A DNA stretch of 34,402 bases from Candidatus Bathyarchaeota archaeon (GCA_005883075.1 VBAX01000053.1:1-34402); one strand, 5' to 3'; positions 8,221-18,070 are shown, counted from the stretch's first letter. The notes: generated by a model not told the origin, from the sequence alone. A program made the numbers and translations.

Positions 8221-9489
8221 CTAGTTGGCAGGGTAGCGTAAGACTGCGGCAACCTTTCCAAACGCATCGCGTAGCATTCGTCCCTCCTCGGTCTCCTCTG
8301 ATACAACCTCGACTTTGCTTCCGCCTTTCTCCGCGTAGTCTAGGAAACTGTCGATGATATCATTGTCCTCGACGACTTCAAGATTTGGTTTGCCGCACTT
8401 CTTGCACGGTCGCGTGGGAAGCTCGCTCTTGACTGAGTGAGCTTCATACCTTGTCCCGCGAAATTCTTCTAGATTGCCGCAGTTTTTGCATTTTAGGACG
8501 AGTCGCTGACCTTCTAGTTTCTCTGAGATCAGCAATGTATCAACAACGCCTTTTTCCAAGTACTTCTGGACCTGTAACTCTCCAAAGACTCCTTTGCCAG
8601 TTTCGTGGCCTAGCTCGTAGAGGAATTTCTGGACCATCTGCTTCTCTTCCTTGTACCGGACTCCCTTCAGTATCTCGCTGCTCTTCTCAACGACCTCCTC
8701 CACGCCTGCCTCGCTTGTGTAACTTGTATCAACGACCGAGAGCACCTTGTTCTTCAGCGTATACTGCAAGTATTCTCCCTCGGACCAGACATACTTGGTG
8801 GGTCCCGGTCCGCCGATGATAATTCCTTTGAGATCGGGTATCGCAAGCATGATCTCGTTGAAATGCTGGCCGACGCGTTTGTAGTAGTCGTTGGCGACCT
8901 GTTCGCGGATACGTTCGAAACGTCTAGCTGACTGTCCCCCGGCGCGACTCTTTCCGGGTATTCCTGAGGTGAAGCTTTTGACGATCTCGACTCGCCGTCC
9001 TTTGAGGGTTGCAACAACCGCCTCTGTACCGTCGATGACGATTATTCCGTAGGTATCCTTCTCTACAACGAGAGCTAGGAGGGGTTCGACGTGGAAACGG
9101 GCGTCGCACCTGTAGAACCCGACTGTAATTGCTTCAGGGGGGGTTAACACGTAGATTTCCATCCGTTCACTCCCGAGACCGTTCTGAGGAATCATCCCAG
9201 CAAAGATCACTAGTCCCGTAGGGGGCGGTTCCTTGAACAATCGCAACCGCTGCATGACTCGTTCTATTGAGTCTTGGACGGCTTGGCGGGTTGTGCGTGA
9301 CTTGATGTTGGATGCTGTCCCTGCTTCTTCTCGGAGCTGACCGAGAACTTCGTGTATTCTACGGTCCGGGGGAACGTATAGGCTGATGAGTTCTGTTCCC
9401 CGGCCTTCTTTCCGTGCCAGTTGTTCTAGGGTTCGTCTGAACTTGAACTTGGCGACTGAGTCTGATGCTGAAAGGACTGAGCTGGTCAC
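8221..9489 (-). CDS. prf1: Archaeal peptide chain release factor subunit 1 (aRF1)
   Basis: NIKS motif (ASNIKSRTTRQAV), GGQ motif (RAGGQSARRFERIRE), C-terminal CxxC zinc region. Confidence 0.95.
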   Translation of the reverse strand: MTSSVLSASDSVAKFKFRRTLEQLARKEGRGTELISLYVPPDRRIHEVLGQLREEAGTASNIKSRTTRQAVQDSIERVMQRLRLFKEPPPTGLVIFAGMIPQNGLGSERMEIYVLTPPEAITVGFYRCDARFHVEPLLALVVEKDTYGIIVIDGTEAVVATLKGRRVEIVKSFTSGIPGKSRAGGQSARRFERIREQVANDYYKRVGQHFNEIMLAIPDLKGIIIGGPGPTKYVWSEGEYLQYTLKNKVLSVVDTSYTSEAGVEEVVEKSSEILKGVRYKEEKQMVQKFLYELGHETGKGVFGELQVQKYLEKGVVDTLLISEKLEGQRLVLKCKNCGNLEEFRGTRYEAHSVKSELPTRPCKKCGKPNLEVVEDNDIIDSFLDYAEKGGSKVEVVSEETEEGRMLRDAFGKVAAVLRYPAN

Positions 9490-9676
9490 TGGCTATTCGA
9501 CCTCCAGCCAGAAAAAGGAAGGACTGTGGCCTACGGCGGTAGGCCGGCTCGTTCACATCTTGGATTTTTTCTTCTTTCCCGGGTTGTGCTTCGCGCACGT
9601 GCTACACATTTTACTGACGAGTCCTCAAGAGAAACAGGTGGGTTTTACGTATAAAATGCTTTTTCCAGGTTCGGAG

Positions 9677-10573
9677 CTACCCGATTACTCCCTGTCTCTG
9701 TAGTTCGTCCTGGAGCCCTGCCTTTACCTGTCGCAGCCGGACTCGTTGGTCAGCGTATTCGTCCCCTGAAACCTTGCCTGACTTGAAATCCTCGTCCAAC
9801 TGTTTCATTTGTCTCTCGAGCTCTGACATGCGGTGGCGCAGCTGATCCAAGTACGAGCTTGACGTGTCCTGTGAGGCGATCTGGCTGGGAGTGAGGGAAG
9901 ATTTGATGGTTCCATCCTCTATTCTCATGATGTTGTTCGCTGTCTTGGCAACATTCTGGTCATGTGTGACCATTATCAGTGTCTTCCCTAGCTCACGGTT
10001 TATCTTGACCAGAAAGTCTGTGACCATCTTCGCGTTCACACTGTCGAGTTCGCCCGTCGGCTCGTCTGCTAGGAGGAGGGGAGGGTCGTTGGCCAGGGCC
10101 GCAGCTATTGCGACTCGTTGCTGTTCTCCACCGCTGAGTTCGTCGGGCTTGTGGTCGTGTCTATCAGCGAGGCCCACGATGCCCAGCAGTTCTCGAGTTC
10201 TGGCCGAGCGAGCTCCGCCCGGCGTTCCCATGGCCATCATTGGAAGCTCCACGTTTTCCGCGGCCGTGAGCGTTGGAATCAGATTGAGGGTCTGGAAAAT
10301 GTGACCGACGATTTGGCGACGGTAGTAGACTAACCGTGTCGGGTCTAGGTCTGTCAGTACAGTATTGCCAACATGAACGTTTCCCGCTGTCGCTCTGTCA
10401 AGTCCCCCAAGAATGTTCAGCAAGGTGGTCTTTCCGCTGCCACTCGGGCCTATAATCGAGACCATGCCGCCCGCTTCGACCTTCAGATTGATCCCTCGTA
10501 GCGCTTGAACCTCTACTCTGCCGAGCTTGTAGGCTTTGACAAGAGAGTCCACCACGACTGGGACGGCGGTCAT
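9677..10573 (-). CDS. ABC transporter ATP-binding protein (MacB/LolD-like) with C-terminal coiled coil
   Basis: Walker A GPSGSGKTT, signature LSGGEQQR, Walker B LLLADEPTGELD; helical C-terminal extension. Confidence 0.95.
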   Translation of the reverse strand: MTAVPVVVDSLVKAYKLGRVEVQALRGINLKVEAGGMVSIIGPSGSGKTTLLNILGGLDRATAGNVHVGNTVLTDLDPTRLVYYRRQIVGHIFQTLNLIPTLTAAENVELPMMAMGTPGGARSARTRELLGIVGLADRHDHKPDELSGGEQQRVAIAAALANDPPLLLADEPTGELDSVNAKMVTDFLVKINRELGKTLIMVTHDQNVAKTANNIMRIEDGTIKSSLTPSQIASQDTSSSYLDQLRHRMSELERQMKQLDEDFKSGKVSGDEYADQRVRLRQVKAGLQDELQRQGVIG

Positions 10574-13383
10574 GCGAATCTCACCGTTCTACTCATCTTT
10601 GAAAGGTCTTTCCGTGCAGCGGTGATAGCAGGCACAAAAACCCCGACGAACAACAGACCGATTATTGCAAAGATGTTCTCTGAGGCCCATAGCGGAAAAA
10701 CAACTCTGCGTGGGGCAAGGAGGCTCGAATAGTTCGGGGTCAGGGAATTCTGAGCCAGGCTGTCTCCACGGACCGTGATCAGTCCAACTGCTGTTGCCAG
10801 TATCAGCGCAAAGATCACTAGCGGCAGGACTTCCGTGACCAGGAGTCCGAGCATCTGCTTGTACGACAGCCCTCTCACAGCCAACATTGTAGTCTCCTTT
10901 TCTCTCTCCTTGAAGCCGGTGTAGGCTACTGCTCCGACTCCAATAGATGCAGCGAGCCCAGCAAAAACTGTTCCGAGCCGTAGAACGTTCTGGGTCCCAT
11001 TGGAGATCACTGCTCCTGCGCTTTGAACGCTCGCTTGGACTCCGTTGGAAACAACAGTTCCAGTTCCTCGCGTGTAATCTTGTGTCGTGCTGACTGCAAG
11101 GGATGGATAGGCTCTCCGTATTGAGCTCGCGAGATCGGCAAATGAGACTCCGGTCCCGGCTTTGACTAAGACAATATTCGTCCCAGAAAAGAGGTTTGGG
11201 TGCTGAGTAACGAAGCTCGATGGGATGAACGACCATCCCTCGGGTTGAAAATAGGAGAAACCAAAAGGTTGGCCTGAGGACTGTTGGGAGTAATCTGGGC
11301 CGAAGAAGCTGATCACAGTAAGACTCACGGTCTGGTTTACGCTTACTGTCCCGCCCTGTAGAATATTGTAGTACGATGCAACGCCCCTGTCAAGTACGAT
11401 AGCCTGGCTGTTATCCTGCAGGTTTTGAAAAACTGTATCAATGTTTCCGGTGAACCAGTCAGCTTCATAGTATGCTCCCTGCCTCCATGTTGTCGGGTCT
11501 ATGGCCTTGACTTGGAGGCTCGCGCGAGATGAGAGGCTGACGGTTGTGTCAAATTCTGGAGTAGCTCCGGTGATGTTGCTCCAGCCGCGCAACTGGCTGG
11601 CTACCAGAGTTGCATAGCTGATGTTGAGATTGCCTAACGGCTGTGAAACACGGAGATCCGATCCTACTTGGATCTCCGCCTGTCGAATATTGTAGTCCTG
11701 TTGGCTGGCGAGGTCGCCTATCACCCAGATGGAATATCCGGCAATCAGGGCCACGAGGAAGACCAGGGCGGTGACACGCCGAGGGTTTCGGAATACGCTC
11801 TTTGACGCAAGAGATGCGATGTCTCCTACCAATCGTTTTGATATGGAGGCGAACGCTTTGTGGAAACGGGTAGCTAGCCCGGTTGACAGTTGAGTGGCTC
11901 CGTAGAGGAAGAGGAAAGGGCCAATAATGTTCAGCCCGTAATCGAGGACCGCCATGATTATCAGAAGAATTGCGAGCAGGAAGTTTACCCCGAAGAGGTA
12001 GCGGCCGATGTTCTGGAAGTTTACGCCGAGGAGAAGGAGGATTATCTTGTAGAGGCCGAGGGAGAAGGCGATTATTGCGCCTCGTTTCTTGGATGGGCGA
12101 GTGTCTTCAAGATACACGTACTCTCTCAAAGCCTTCGCAGGGTCCATTGTTGCGGCAGCGCGGGCTGGAGAATAGATCGCAAGAACGGTAAGAGCGAGGG
12201 TGAAGATTATCGTGGCGACGGCGGTGTCCTGGCTGAGAAACGCTCCGCTTTGATAGCTGCCGCTGAGGATCTGGACAAAGTACGGGTTTAGCAGTACGAC
12301 CGCGGCGAGTCCCAGACCTCCTCCTATCAATCCGACTAGGAGGGCTTCGACGAGGAAGTGTCTGAACAGTTGGGTCTGGGAGAAGCCTTTGGTCATGAGT
12401 AGTCCGATTTCTCTTCGGCGGAGGTTGAAGGATGCTTGGGAAACGGTTCTGCCGACGAACCAGGCTACGAAGAAGACTGGGATCGAGAAGATTGTGAATT
12501 CGAGCCTGAGCGCGAATATGCTGGAGGAGAACTGTTGCAGAGGATAGAATAGGTTCGAGTTCGAGTTAAACCCGTTCAGCGCGGCAATATTCGATACTTG
12601 GGCGTCGATCTGTTGAACCTGTGTGATGCTGCTCTCGACATTGAATGCGCTTAGAAGCTTTGCTCGATCAAGGTAGACGTTCACGGTAGCCATGATTGAG
12701 TAGTCCTTGAATCCGGTTTGGCTGTAGAACCAATCCACTATGGGGGCGAAGGTTTGGTCCCAACTTGTGATGAACGTACTTGCAGGCAGTGATGACGACC
12801 CGGAAGGTGTGTAATAATAGGGGCTGACGCCGAGAGTGTTGACAGCGGTTGTGTCAAGTTGTACTTCGCCGACTACTGTTAGAGTCACGTTGTACTTGCG
12901 TCCGGATTGCCCAAGGCTGTACTTGACTGTCTCGCCTGGCTTGTAGTTCTGTGCATACTGCGAGCCAGCGTTGATGACGGATTCATTAGCATGAAGCGTT
13001 TTCCGACCACTCACCAGCGCGAGGTGCTGGAATAGTACAGAGTTGTCTTGAATGGCCTTGATGTTAGGAATTGAGCCGTTATACGGATAGAACTGCGGGG
13101 TGACGCTTCCCACGGGTTCTGCAGAGACGACTCCGCTGACCCCTTGGACTCTTTGGACGACGTTGTCGAATGATGTTCGAGGAACCGATATTCCGCCGGA
13201 TACTGGGTTGAGTGAGATGTCAACAGGAATGTTGGCGAGCTGAGCGTCAAGAGCCTGTTTCCCGACCGTGTCTGCCCCTACGTTGATACCCCCGAAAAAT
13301 GTGGCTGCGAGCATCATGCCAAGTATTAGGGACGCGTAGAGCTTCCAGGATCGTATGATTCTCTTGAACGCGTAAGACAGCAT
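10570..13383 (-). CDS. FtsX/MacB-like ABC transporter permease
   Basis: 937 aa with two TM blocks flanking a large extracytoplasmic domain; ATGA overlap with ATPase gene. Confidence 0.9.
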   Translation of the reverse strand: MLSYAFKRIIRSWKLYASLILGMMLAATFFGGINVGADTVGKQALDAQLANIPVDISLNPVSGGISVPRTSFDNVVQRVQGVSGVVSAEPVGSVTPQFYPYNGSIPNIKAIQDNSVLFQHLALVSGRKTLHANESVINAGSQYAQNYKPGETVKYSLGQSGRKYNVTLTVVGEVQLDTTAVNTLGVSPYYYTPSGSSSLPASTFITSWDQTFAPIVDWFYSQTGFKDYSIMATVNVYLDRAKLLSAFNVESSITQVQQIDAQVSNIAALNGFNSNSNLFYPLQQFSSSIFALRLEFTIFSIPVFFVAWFVGRTVSQASFNLRRREIGLLMTKGFSQTQLFRHFLVEALLVGLIGGGLGLAAVVLLNPYFVQILSGSYQSGAFLSQDTAVATIIFTLALTVLAIYSPARAAATMDPAKALREYVYLEDTRPSKKRGAIIAFSLGLYKIILLLLGVNFQNIGRYLFGVNFLLAILLIIMAVLDYGLNIIGPFLFLYGATQLSTGLATRFHKAFASISKRLVGDIASLASKSVFRNPRRVTALVFLVALIAGYSIWVIGDLASQQDYNIRQAEIQVGSDLRVSQPLGNLNISYATLVASQLRGWSNITGATPEFDTTVSLSSRASLQVKAIDPTTWRQGAYYEADWFTGNIDTVFQNLQDNSQAIVLDRGVASYYNILQGGTVSVNQTVSLTVISFFGPDYSQQSSGQPFGFSYFQPEGWSFIPSSFVTQHPNLFSGTNIVLVKAGTGVSFADLASSIRRAYPSLAVSTTQDYTRGTGTVVSNGVQASVQSAGAVISNGTQNVLRLGTVFAGLAASIGVGAVAYTGFKEREKETTMLAVRGLSYKQMLGLLVTEVLPLVIFALILATAVGLITVRGDSLAQNSLTPNYSSLLAPRRVVFPLWASENIFAIIGLLFVGVFVPAITAARKDLSKMSRTVRFA

Positions 13384-13524
13384 CGGTAAGAATCGTTTCT
13401 CCTCTCGACGGAACGCCTATTCAGCTTTTCCGAGCTGTTTTTTGGAAGAAACCTAGAACACTCGGAAAACTTCCATTCCATTCTAATATACCGAACATCC
13501 TCGGATGGCGAAGGTTGAGAGGGA

Positions 13525-14205
13525 ATGCGCGCAGTCGTCAAACTTGGAGGTGCACTATTCCGCCGCGAACCCAATGTAACCAGCCTCAAAGGCATGGGCA
13601 GAGCTCTTGGAGGGTTTGTCGAGGACGGAAACCAGCTAGTATTAGTTGCGGGCGGGGGAGAGAATGCTAGAACTTACATCGCTACAGCGAGAAAGCTTGG
13701 CGGAGACGAGTCAACCTGCGATCTTCTCGGAATCCAGATCACGAGAGCAAATGCGGAGCTAGTGCGTCTAGCAATTGGCTCGATGGCCTCCTCGAAGATT
13801 CCCACGACTCTGTCGGATCTGCCTCACTTTGTTGGATCGGGAAAGGCCGTGGTTATGGGTGGACTGCAACCTGGCCAATCGACCAATGCTGTGGCTGCGC
13901 TTGCTGCTGAGATTACTCGAGCTGAGATTCTGGTTAATGGCACTGATGTGGACGGTGTCTACACTGAGGACCCGAAGAAGAACCCGAAAGCGAAGCTCAT
14001 CCGATCCGTTCATGTAGACAAATTGTTGAGCTGGGCGATGGGCGGGGAGGTTTTCGCCGGCCGTTATGAATTGCTTGATCCTCTGGCGATCAAGATAATG
14101 CAGAGGGCGAGGATTCCGACACGTTTTGTGTCGCTCGGAGACCCGGGCAACATTATCGCGGCGCTACAAGGGAAGGACATCGGGACCAAAGTGGTCTATT
14201 CCTAA
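13525..14205 (+). CDS. pyrH: Archaeal-type UMP kinase
   Basis: VVKLGGALF, LVAGGGENAR, MGGLQPGQSTNAVAALAAE, VNGTDVDGVYTEDPKKNP. Confidence 0.92.
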   Translation: MRAVVKLGGALFRREPNVTSLKGMGRALGGFVEDGNQLVLVAGGGENARTYIATARKLGGDESTCDLLGIQITRANAELVRLAIGSMASSKIPTTLSDLPHFVGSGKAVVMGGLQPGQSTNAVAALAAEITRAEILVNGTDVDGVYTEDPKKNPKAKLIRSVHVDKLLSWAMGGEVFAGRYELLDPLAIKIMQRARIPTRFVSLGDPGNIIAALQGKDIGTKVVYS

Positions 14206-14210
14206 GATAG

Positions 14211-14492
14211 GTGACAGGGTTGAGATTGGTTGATCTGTTCCAGTCGAAGGCTCAAGTCCGGTTGGTCGAGCATCTGCTTCAGAATAGACAGAAGGTGTTC
14301 AACCAGGCCGGCCTCGCCCGTGTCCTTGACGTGTCGCCCTCGACTGTTGCGAGGATAGCGGAACCGTTGGTAAAGTCTAGAATTCTGCTGTTTGAGAGGT
14401 ATGAGAAGGGGATGAAGATTTTTGCCTTCAACCAGGAAGAGCCTGCGGCTCGTAGTCTGGTTGAGTTTTATGAGAAGATAAGCGGGCTCTGA
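14211..14492 (+). CDS. Winged-helix/HTH transcriptional regulator-like protein
   Basis: 93 aa; FNQAGLARVLDVSPSTVARIAEPLVKSRILL HTH pattern. Confidence 0.75.
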   Translation: MTGLRLVDLFQSKAQVRLVEHLLQNRQKVFNQAGLARVLDVSPSTVARIAEPLVKSRILLFERYEKGMKIFAFNQEEPAARSLVEFYEKISGL

Positions 14493-14978
14493 TTAGGAGT
14501 ATCTTACTACGGAGTATGAGAACGTGCTGCCTCGAGAGGATAACAGGGTTATTGTGTAGGAGTTTCCTGTCGAGAACGTGAACGCGCTTCCGGTATTGGT
14601 GCAGCTGCATGCTGAAGATATCAGAAGCTGGGCCTGTCCTAGTGTCGTCGGGGTTATTGAGGGCGGGCCGGTCCAGGTGGCCTTTGCGTACTGGCTGGAG
14701 TTCGAGTTCTTCACATAATAACTTACCAGGGTGATCGGGGTGCTTCCAGTGTTTCTCAAGTAGAGGGTCACGTTGTAGGTCGGATTGTTTGGTCCGAAAC
14801 TGGAGAACTCGAGGCTTAGCGCTTCCCTCTGAAGGTTCGGTGGCTGGGTCAGGGCGGTGAATAATCCTGTGGCGTAGACGAATACCATGACTGAGGCGGC
14901 CACGACTATGACGACCATTAGGAGCGTAGCTAGGATGCTGTCGATTCCCTTCTTGTTCCTAACTAGCTTTCGAAACAT
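14493..14978 (-). CDS. Archaeal type IV pilin-like protein
   Basis: Class III signal peptide MFRKLVRNKKGIDSILATLLMVVIVVAASVMVFVY; start taken at the internal Met of the longer ORF. Confidence 0.8.
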   Translation of the reverse strand: MFRKLVRNKKGIDSILATLLMVVIVVAASVMVFVYATGLFTALTQPPNLQREALSLEFSSFGPNNPTYNVTLYLRNTGSTPITLVSYYVKNSNSSQYAKATWTGPPSITPTTLGQAQLLISSACSCTNTGSAFTFSTGNSYTITLLSSRGSTFSYSVVRYS

Positions 14979-15055
14979 AGTCTCACTCGTACTCTTGGAG
15001 ATAGGTCGGCAAGAATCATTGAGCGTGGGTATCATCAAATGCTTCTATCGTAACC

Positions 15056-15075
15056 TACCCCCGGCCAAGGGGGTA
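15056..15075. repeat. Perfect 7-bp hairpin TACCCCC-GGCCAA-GGGGGTA in a G+C-rich noncoding region
   Basis: Directly visible inverted repeat upstream of the pilin gene. Confidence 0.7.
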
Positions 15076-15418
15076 ACAGGCAAGAGATCTCAGCGCCAGA
15101 TGGGTGGACCGCTCCGAGGACGCCGGGATGTGGGACCGGTTCTGTCTGATGGACGGGTTTCGGGGTGGATTTCACGAAGGAAGAACCTCCGGGCCGTAAC
15201 CTGTGAACGTGGATTCCTAGCGTTTTCACGAAGGGCGGCGCGCGGGAAAAAAGACCACCCCCGGGGGTCGAGAAAAGCATGCTTATTTTTGGAAAGGAAT
15301 AGTTACGCCGCAGGAATAATTGCGGAAAAAAGGAATCACAACAGGAGAATTGTTGCGGAAGGAGAAATTCTAGGGAAGAACATGTCGCCAAGGGGGTCTC
15401 ACTTGCTCTCGGCGTTAC

Positions 15419-16111
15419 TTACGTTCCCCGGAGTCTCTTCTGGACTTGGGGGCTTTTCAGCTCTCGCAAGGCGTCTGCAGCAACCCACTTTGCACTTCCC
15501 GACTCCATTTTCTGTATCTTCAGCGCGGTGGACACCGAGGCCTTGTTGAGTTTGAGATTGCGCTTTCCGATCTGTCTCAACGACCAGTTGACGGCCTTCT
15601 TGACAAAATTCCTCTTGTCACTGGCTCCATTGATTATCGAAGGGAGGAAGTCGAGGAAGACTTGGTCTTTCGCGTTCTTGTCATGGACCGCAAGCTCCGC
15701 CATGAGAACAAAGCCTGCCCTCTTCTCGTACTCCGCCTCCCGTCTGCACCATTCCTTAGCCTTCGTCACAGCAAACGGGGTCTTGTCGAAGAGATTTCCA
15801 CAACAACCGTCCACAATATCCCACGAGTCAAACTCTCGAACCCATTTCTCCATCTGGGCCACGATCACCTCTTGAGGATCGTCGATCATCGTGGCAAGGA
15901 GTCTAGCATCATGCAACCCGGTCTCCCACAATTTCAACGCCAGCAGATGATCACGTCCAACCTCTCGTGCTAGAGCGCGGAGTTTGGGAACAGAAACCCC
16001 GAATGAATTGCTTGACTGGATTCCGAACCTGGCCATGCCCTCGACCGCTTTCGGGTCGCCGATCGACCTTAACCGGTCGACAACTTGTTTGACTTCCAAA
16101 GCCGAGCTCAT
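15419..16111 (-). CDS. DNA alkylation repair (AlkD-like, HEAT-repeat) protein
   Basis: RFGIQSSNSFGVSVPKLRALAREVGRDHLLALKLWETGLHDARLLATMIDDP, SWDIVDGCCGNLFDKT, SDKRNFVKKAVNWSLRQIGKRN. Confidence 0.92.
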   Translation of the reverse strand: MSSALEVKQVVDRLRSIGDPKAVEGMARFGIQSSNSFGVSVPKLRALAREVGRDHLLALKLWETGLHDARLLATMIDDPQEVIVAQMEKWVREFDSWDIVDGCCGNLFDKTPFAVTKAKEWCRREAEYEKRAGFVLMAELAVHDKNAKDQVFLDFLPSIINGASDKRNFVKKAVNWSLRQIGKRNLKLNKASVSTALKIQKMESGSAKWVAADALRELKSPQVQKRLRGT

Positions 16112-16779
16112 TCTCGCGCGGTCGCACTGGGTCCGGCTCTCTTGTAGAGGAAGACCAGCCAGAACCTGGACTTGGCCTTGTTGGATTGTTGAAGGCCGTT
16201 GTCGACGAGAAGCTTATCGAGGAAACGCAGAGGATGGAGGTATAACCGGAAACCGGTTTTTCTCATCCTCTCAACCAGATTGATGAGCCCTGTTCCGATC
16301 CTCATCACTGGCTTCATCAGTCCTTCGTCGCGCGGAACAACGAAACCCAATAGATCGCTTGAGGACGCGAAAGCGGTCTTCAGAAGAGCGTCAGCGTCAG
16401 GGTAACAGCAGAGGACCTTGTCCATCACGACAATGTCGGCGGCGTGTTGGATCGAAGCTGCGTCTGCGACTTCGAACCTCGCACGATCTTGAAGACCAGA
16501 TTCCTTGGCGAACTCGTTCGCCTCATGGATTGCAGCCGACGATAGGTCAACGCCTATGCAGGAAGATGCTCCATGTCTAAGGGCCTCCAAGGCGAAGAAT
16601 CCCGTCCCGCAGCCGATATCAAGGACCCTCTTTCCAACCAGACCGTTTTCGGTCAGGAGGCCTAGCAACACTTCGGTGCTCGCAGTCAGACCCTTAGACT
16701 TGTACTTGCAACAGCGATCATGGGCGAGATCGTCAAAGGTCTCTGCAATCCCTTTCGTATGAGCAGGATCCGAAGTCAT
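16108..16779 (-). CDS. Class I SAM-dependent methyltransferase
   Basis: VLDIGCGTGFFALEALRHGASSCIGVDLS motif I; ATGA overlap with AlkD gene. Confidence 0.88.
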   Translation of the reverse strand: MTSDPAHTKGIAETFDDLAHDRCCKYKSKGLTASTEVLLGLLTENGLVGKRVLDIGCGTGFFALEALRHGASSCIGVDLSSAAIHEANEFAKESGLQDRARFEVADAASIQHAADIVVMDKVLCCYPDADALLKTAFASSSDLLGFVVPRDEGLMKPVMRIGTGLINLVERMRKTGFRLYLHPLRFLDKLLVDNGLQQSNKAKSRFWLVFLYKRAGPSATARE

Positions 16780-16782
16780 CCG

Positions 16783-17022
16783 CTAATCGGAGTCCTGCTT
16801 AGCGAACTTCCCGAGGACGAGGAAAACAACATCCGATTCAGGCGAGACTGTTTTCAGAACCTCTCGCACCCTATCCTTGATATCCTCAGAATCTGATTCC
16901 AGATAGACCGTAAGCTGTCCCTTTGGGACGCCTATACCGCTGACTCCCGGCAGCTGCAGTATTTGCGAGGATACTTTCCGTTTGAGGGCTCTGGGGTCAG
17001 TAAGGGTCTTGGGAGGCGCCAA
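16783..17022 (-). CDS. Small protein resembling the N-terminal domain of the adjacent trypsin-like protease
   Basis: 79 aa; GVSGIGVPKGQLTVYLESD resembles VGVGIGKKIKGGQS..AVRIYVNRK in 17063..18070. Confidence 0.6.
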   Translation of the reverse strand: MAPPKTLTDPRALKRKVSSQILQLPGVSGIGVPKGQLTVYLESDSEDIKDRVREVLKTVSPESDVVFLVLGKFAKQDSD

Positions 17023-17062
17023 CTATCTCGGGCTAGGACCGAGCACAATCTTTCACTTGAAC

Positions 17063-18070
17063 CTATCCTGCAAGCTGGATTTGGAGCGCTGTTAGAACAT
17101 CTGAGATGTGATTTGCGATGGTTGATTTTGGTGAGCCGCCGAAGAGCAGACCTGTCGCTCTACCCAACCCGCGGTCAACGATGAGCGAACCGGAATCGCC
17201 TGCGTCCGAGAACATCTGGCCCTGGTCAGGGGCGATCAGAATCTGCCCTTGAAAGGTCAACGTTCCAATGTCGTATTGTATGTTCACATCTGCGCTGATG
17301 TCGAGCACAGAGCCGGTGGTGTAGCCTGTCGTCCGGCCGACCTTGTGGACTTTCATTCCATCAGTAGCATCGATCGGGGAGGTAGTGGCGAGCTTGCCCA
17401 CCCTCGGCAGGATGGTAGGGTCTGCCGAGACTGCCTTGTCGATCGCGGCTATCGCACAATCGACGCTATTGTTTCCCTTGGGTGAGAGGGGGACTGCTTT
17501 TGATAGAGTTGCCACCTGGTCGGTCGTCTGGTTTCCCCTGTCGAGAAGAGCAGGCTGAAAAATTGCGGTTCCAGCTGGAAGTTTGTCCTCGTTAGCGAGT
17601 ACGTGGTTGTTGCTGAGGATGTATTGAGCACCCCCGCTCTTTACAATCGCGCCTAGAGTTCCCGCCTCAACCAAGTTTCCAATAGGGGGAGGGCCGATGG
17701 ACGTTCCCGGTCTGATGGGCCTGAATCGGTCTCGGGGAGTGGTCGGCGGCGGGGTAAGAGCGAAGGCTCGGAACCGGCCTGTCTCAACGACATCCGTTGG
17801 AACGCCTCGTATTGCAGCAGGCACCTGTTGTGGCTGGGGAATCTGGGCTTTGGGAAATTTCCTGTTTACATAGATTCGAACCGCGTCCGTGGCTGTCGAT
17901 TGACCGCCTTTGATCTTCTTACCTATTCCTACTCCGACAATGTTCAAGTCGAGCTGGTAGGAAACCGCTCTGGTCGAATAGGCGGCTCTAGCGCTGCTGG
18001 TCAAGAAGCGGGTAGCCGCCTCTTTTTTCGCAGATGCTAGTTGTGGAGGAATGTTTTCGCGGTTCATCAA
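17063..18070 (-). CDS. Trypsin-like serine protease domain protein with N-terminal prodomain-like region
   Basis: ILSNNHVLAN (His), NNSVDCAIAAID (Asp), DAGDSGSLIV (Ser) catalytic motifs. Confidence 0.85.
   Translation of the reverse strand: MMNRENIPPQLASAKKEAATRFLTSSARAAYSTRAVSYQLDLNIVGVGIGKKIKGGQSTATDAVRIYVNRKFPKAQIPQPQQVPAAIRGVPTDVVETGRFRAFALTPPPTTPRDRFRPIRPGTSIGPPPIGNLVEAGTLGAIVKSGGAQYILSNNHVLANEDKLPAGTAIFQPALLDRGNQTTDQVATLSKAVPLSPKGNNSVDCAIAAIDKAVSADPTILPRVGKLATTSPIDATDGMKVHKVGRTTGYTTGSVLDISADVNIQYDIGTLTFQGQILIAPDQGQMFSDAGDSGSLIVDRGLGRATGLLFGGSPKSTIANHISDVLTALQIQLAG

Noticed and set aside
11890-12291. 133-aa plus-strand ORF inside the FtsX permease
   Set aside because: Antisense shadow of the clearly coding permease.
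15040-15280. RNase P RNA or SRP RNA identity for the structured region
   Set aside because: Looked for conserved RNase P CR-I/CR-V and SRP helix 8 motifs on both strands; only weak fragments (e.g. minus-strand ACAGAACCGG) without correct partners or order.
15035-15391. 118-aa minus-strand ORF in the same region
   Set aside because: Low-quality composition and internal hairpins; no family resemblance.
14887-15549. 220-aa plus-strand ORF spanning the G+C-rich intergenic region
   Set aside because: Runs antisense into both the pilin and AlkD genes, has Arg-rich random-looking composition and no recognisable motif; region better treated as noncoding.
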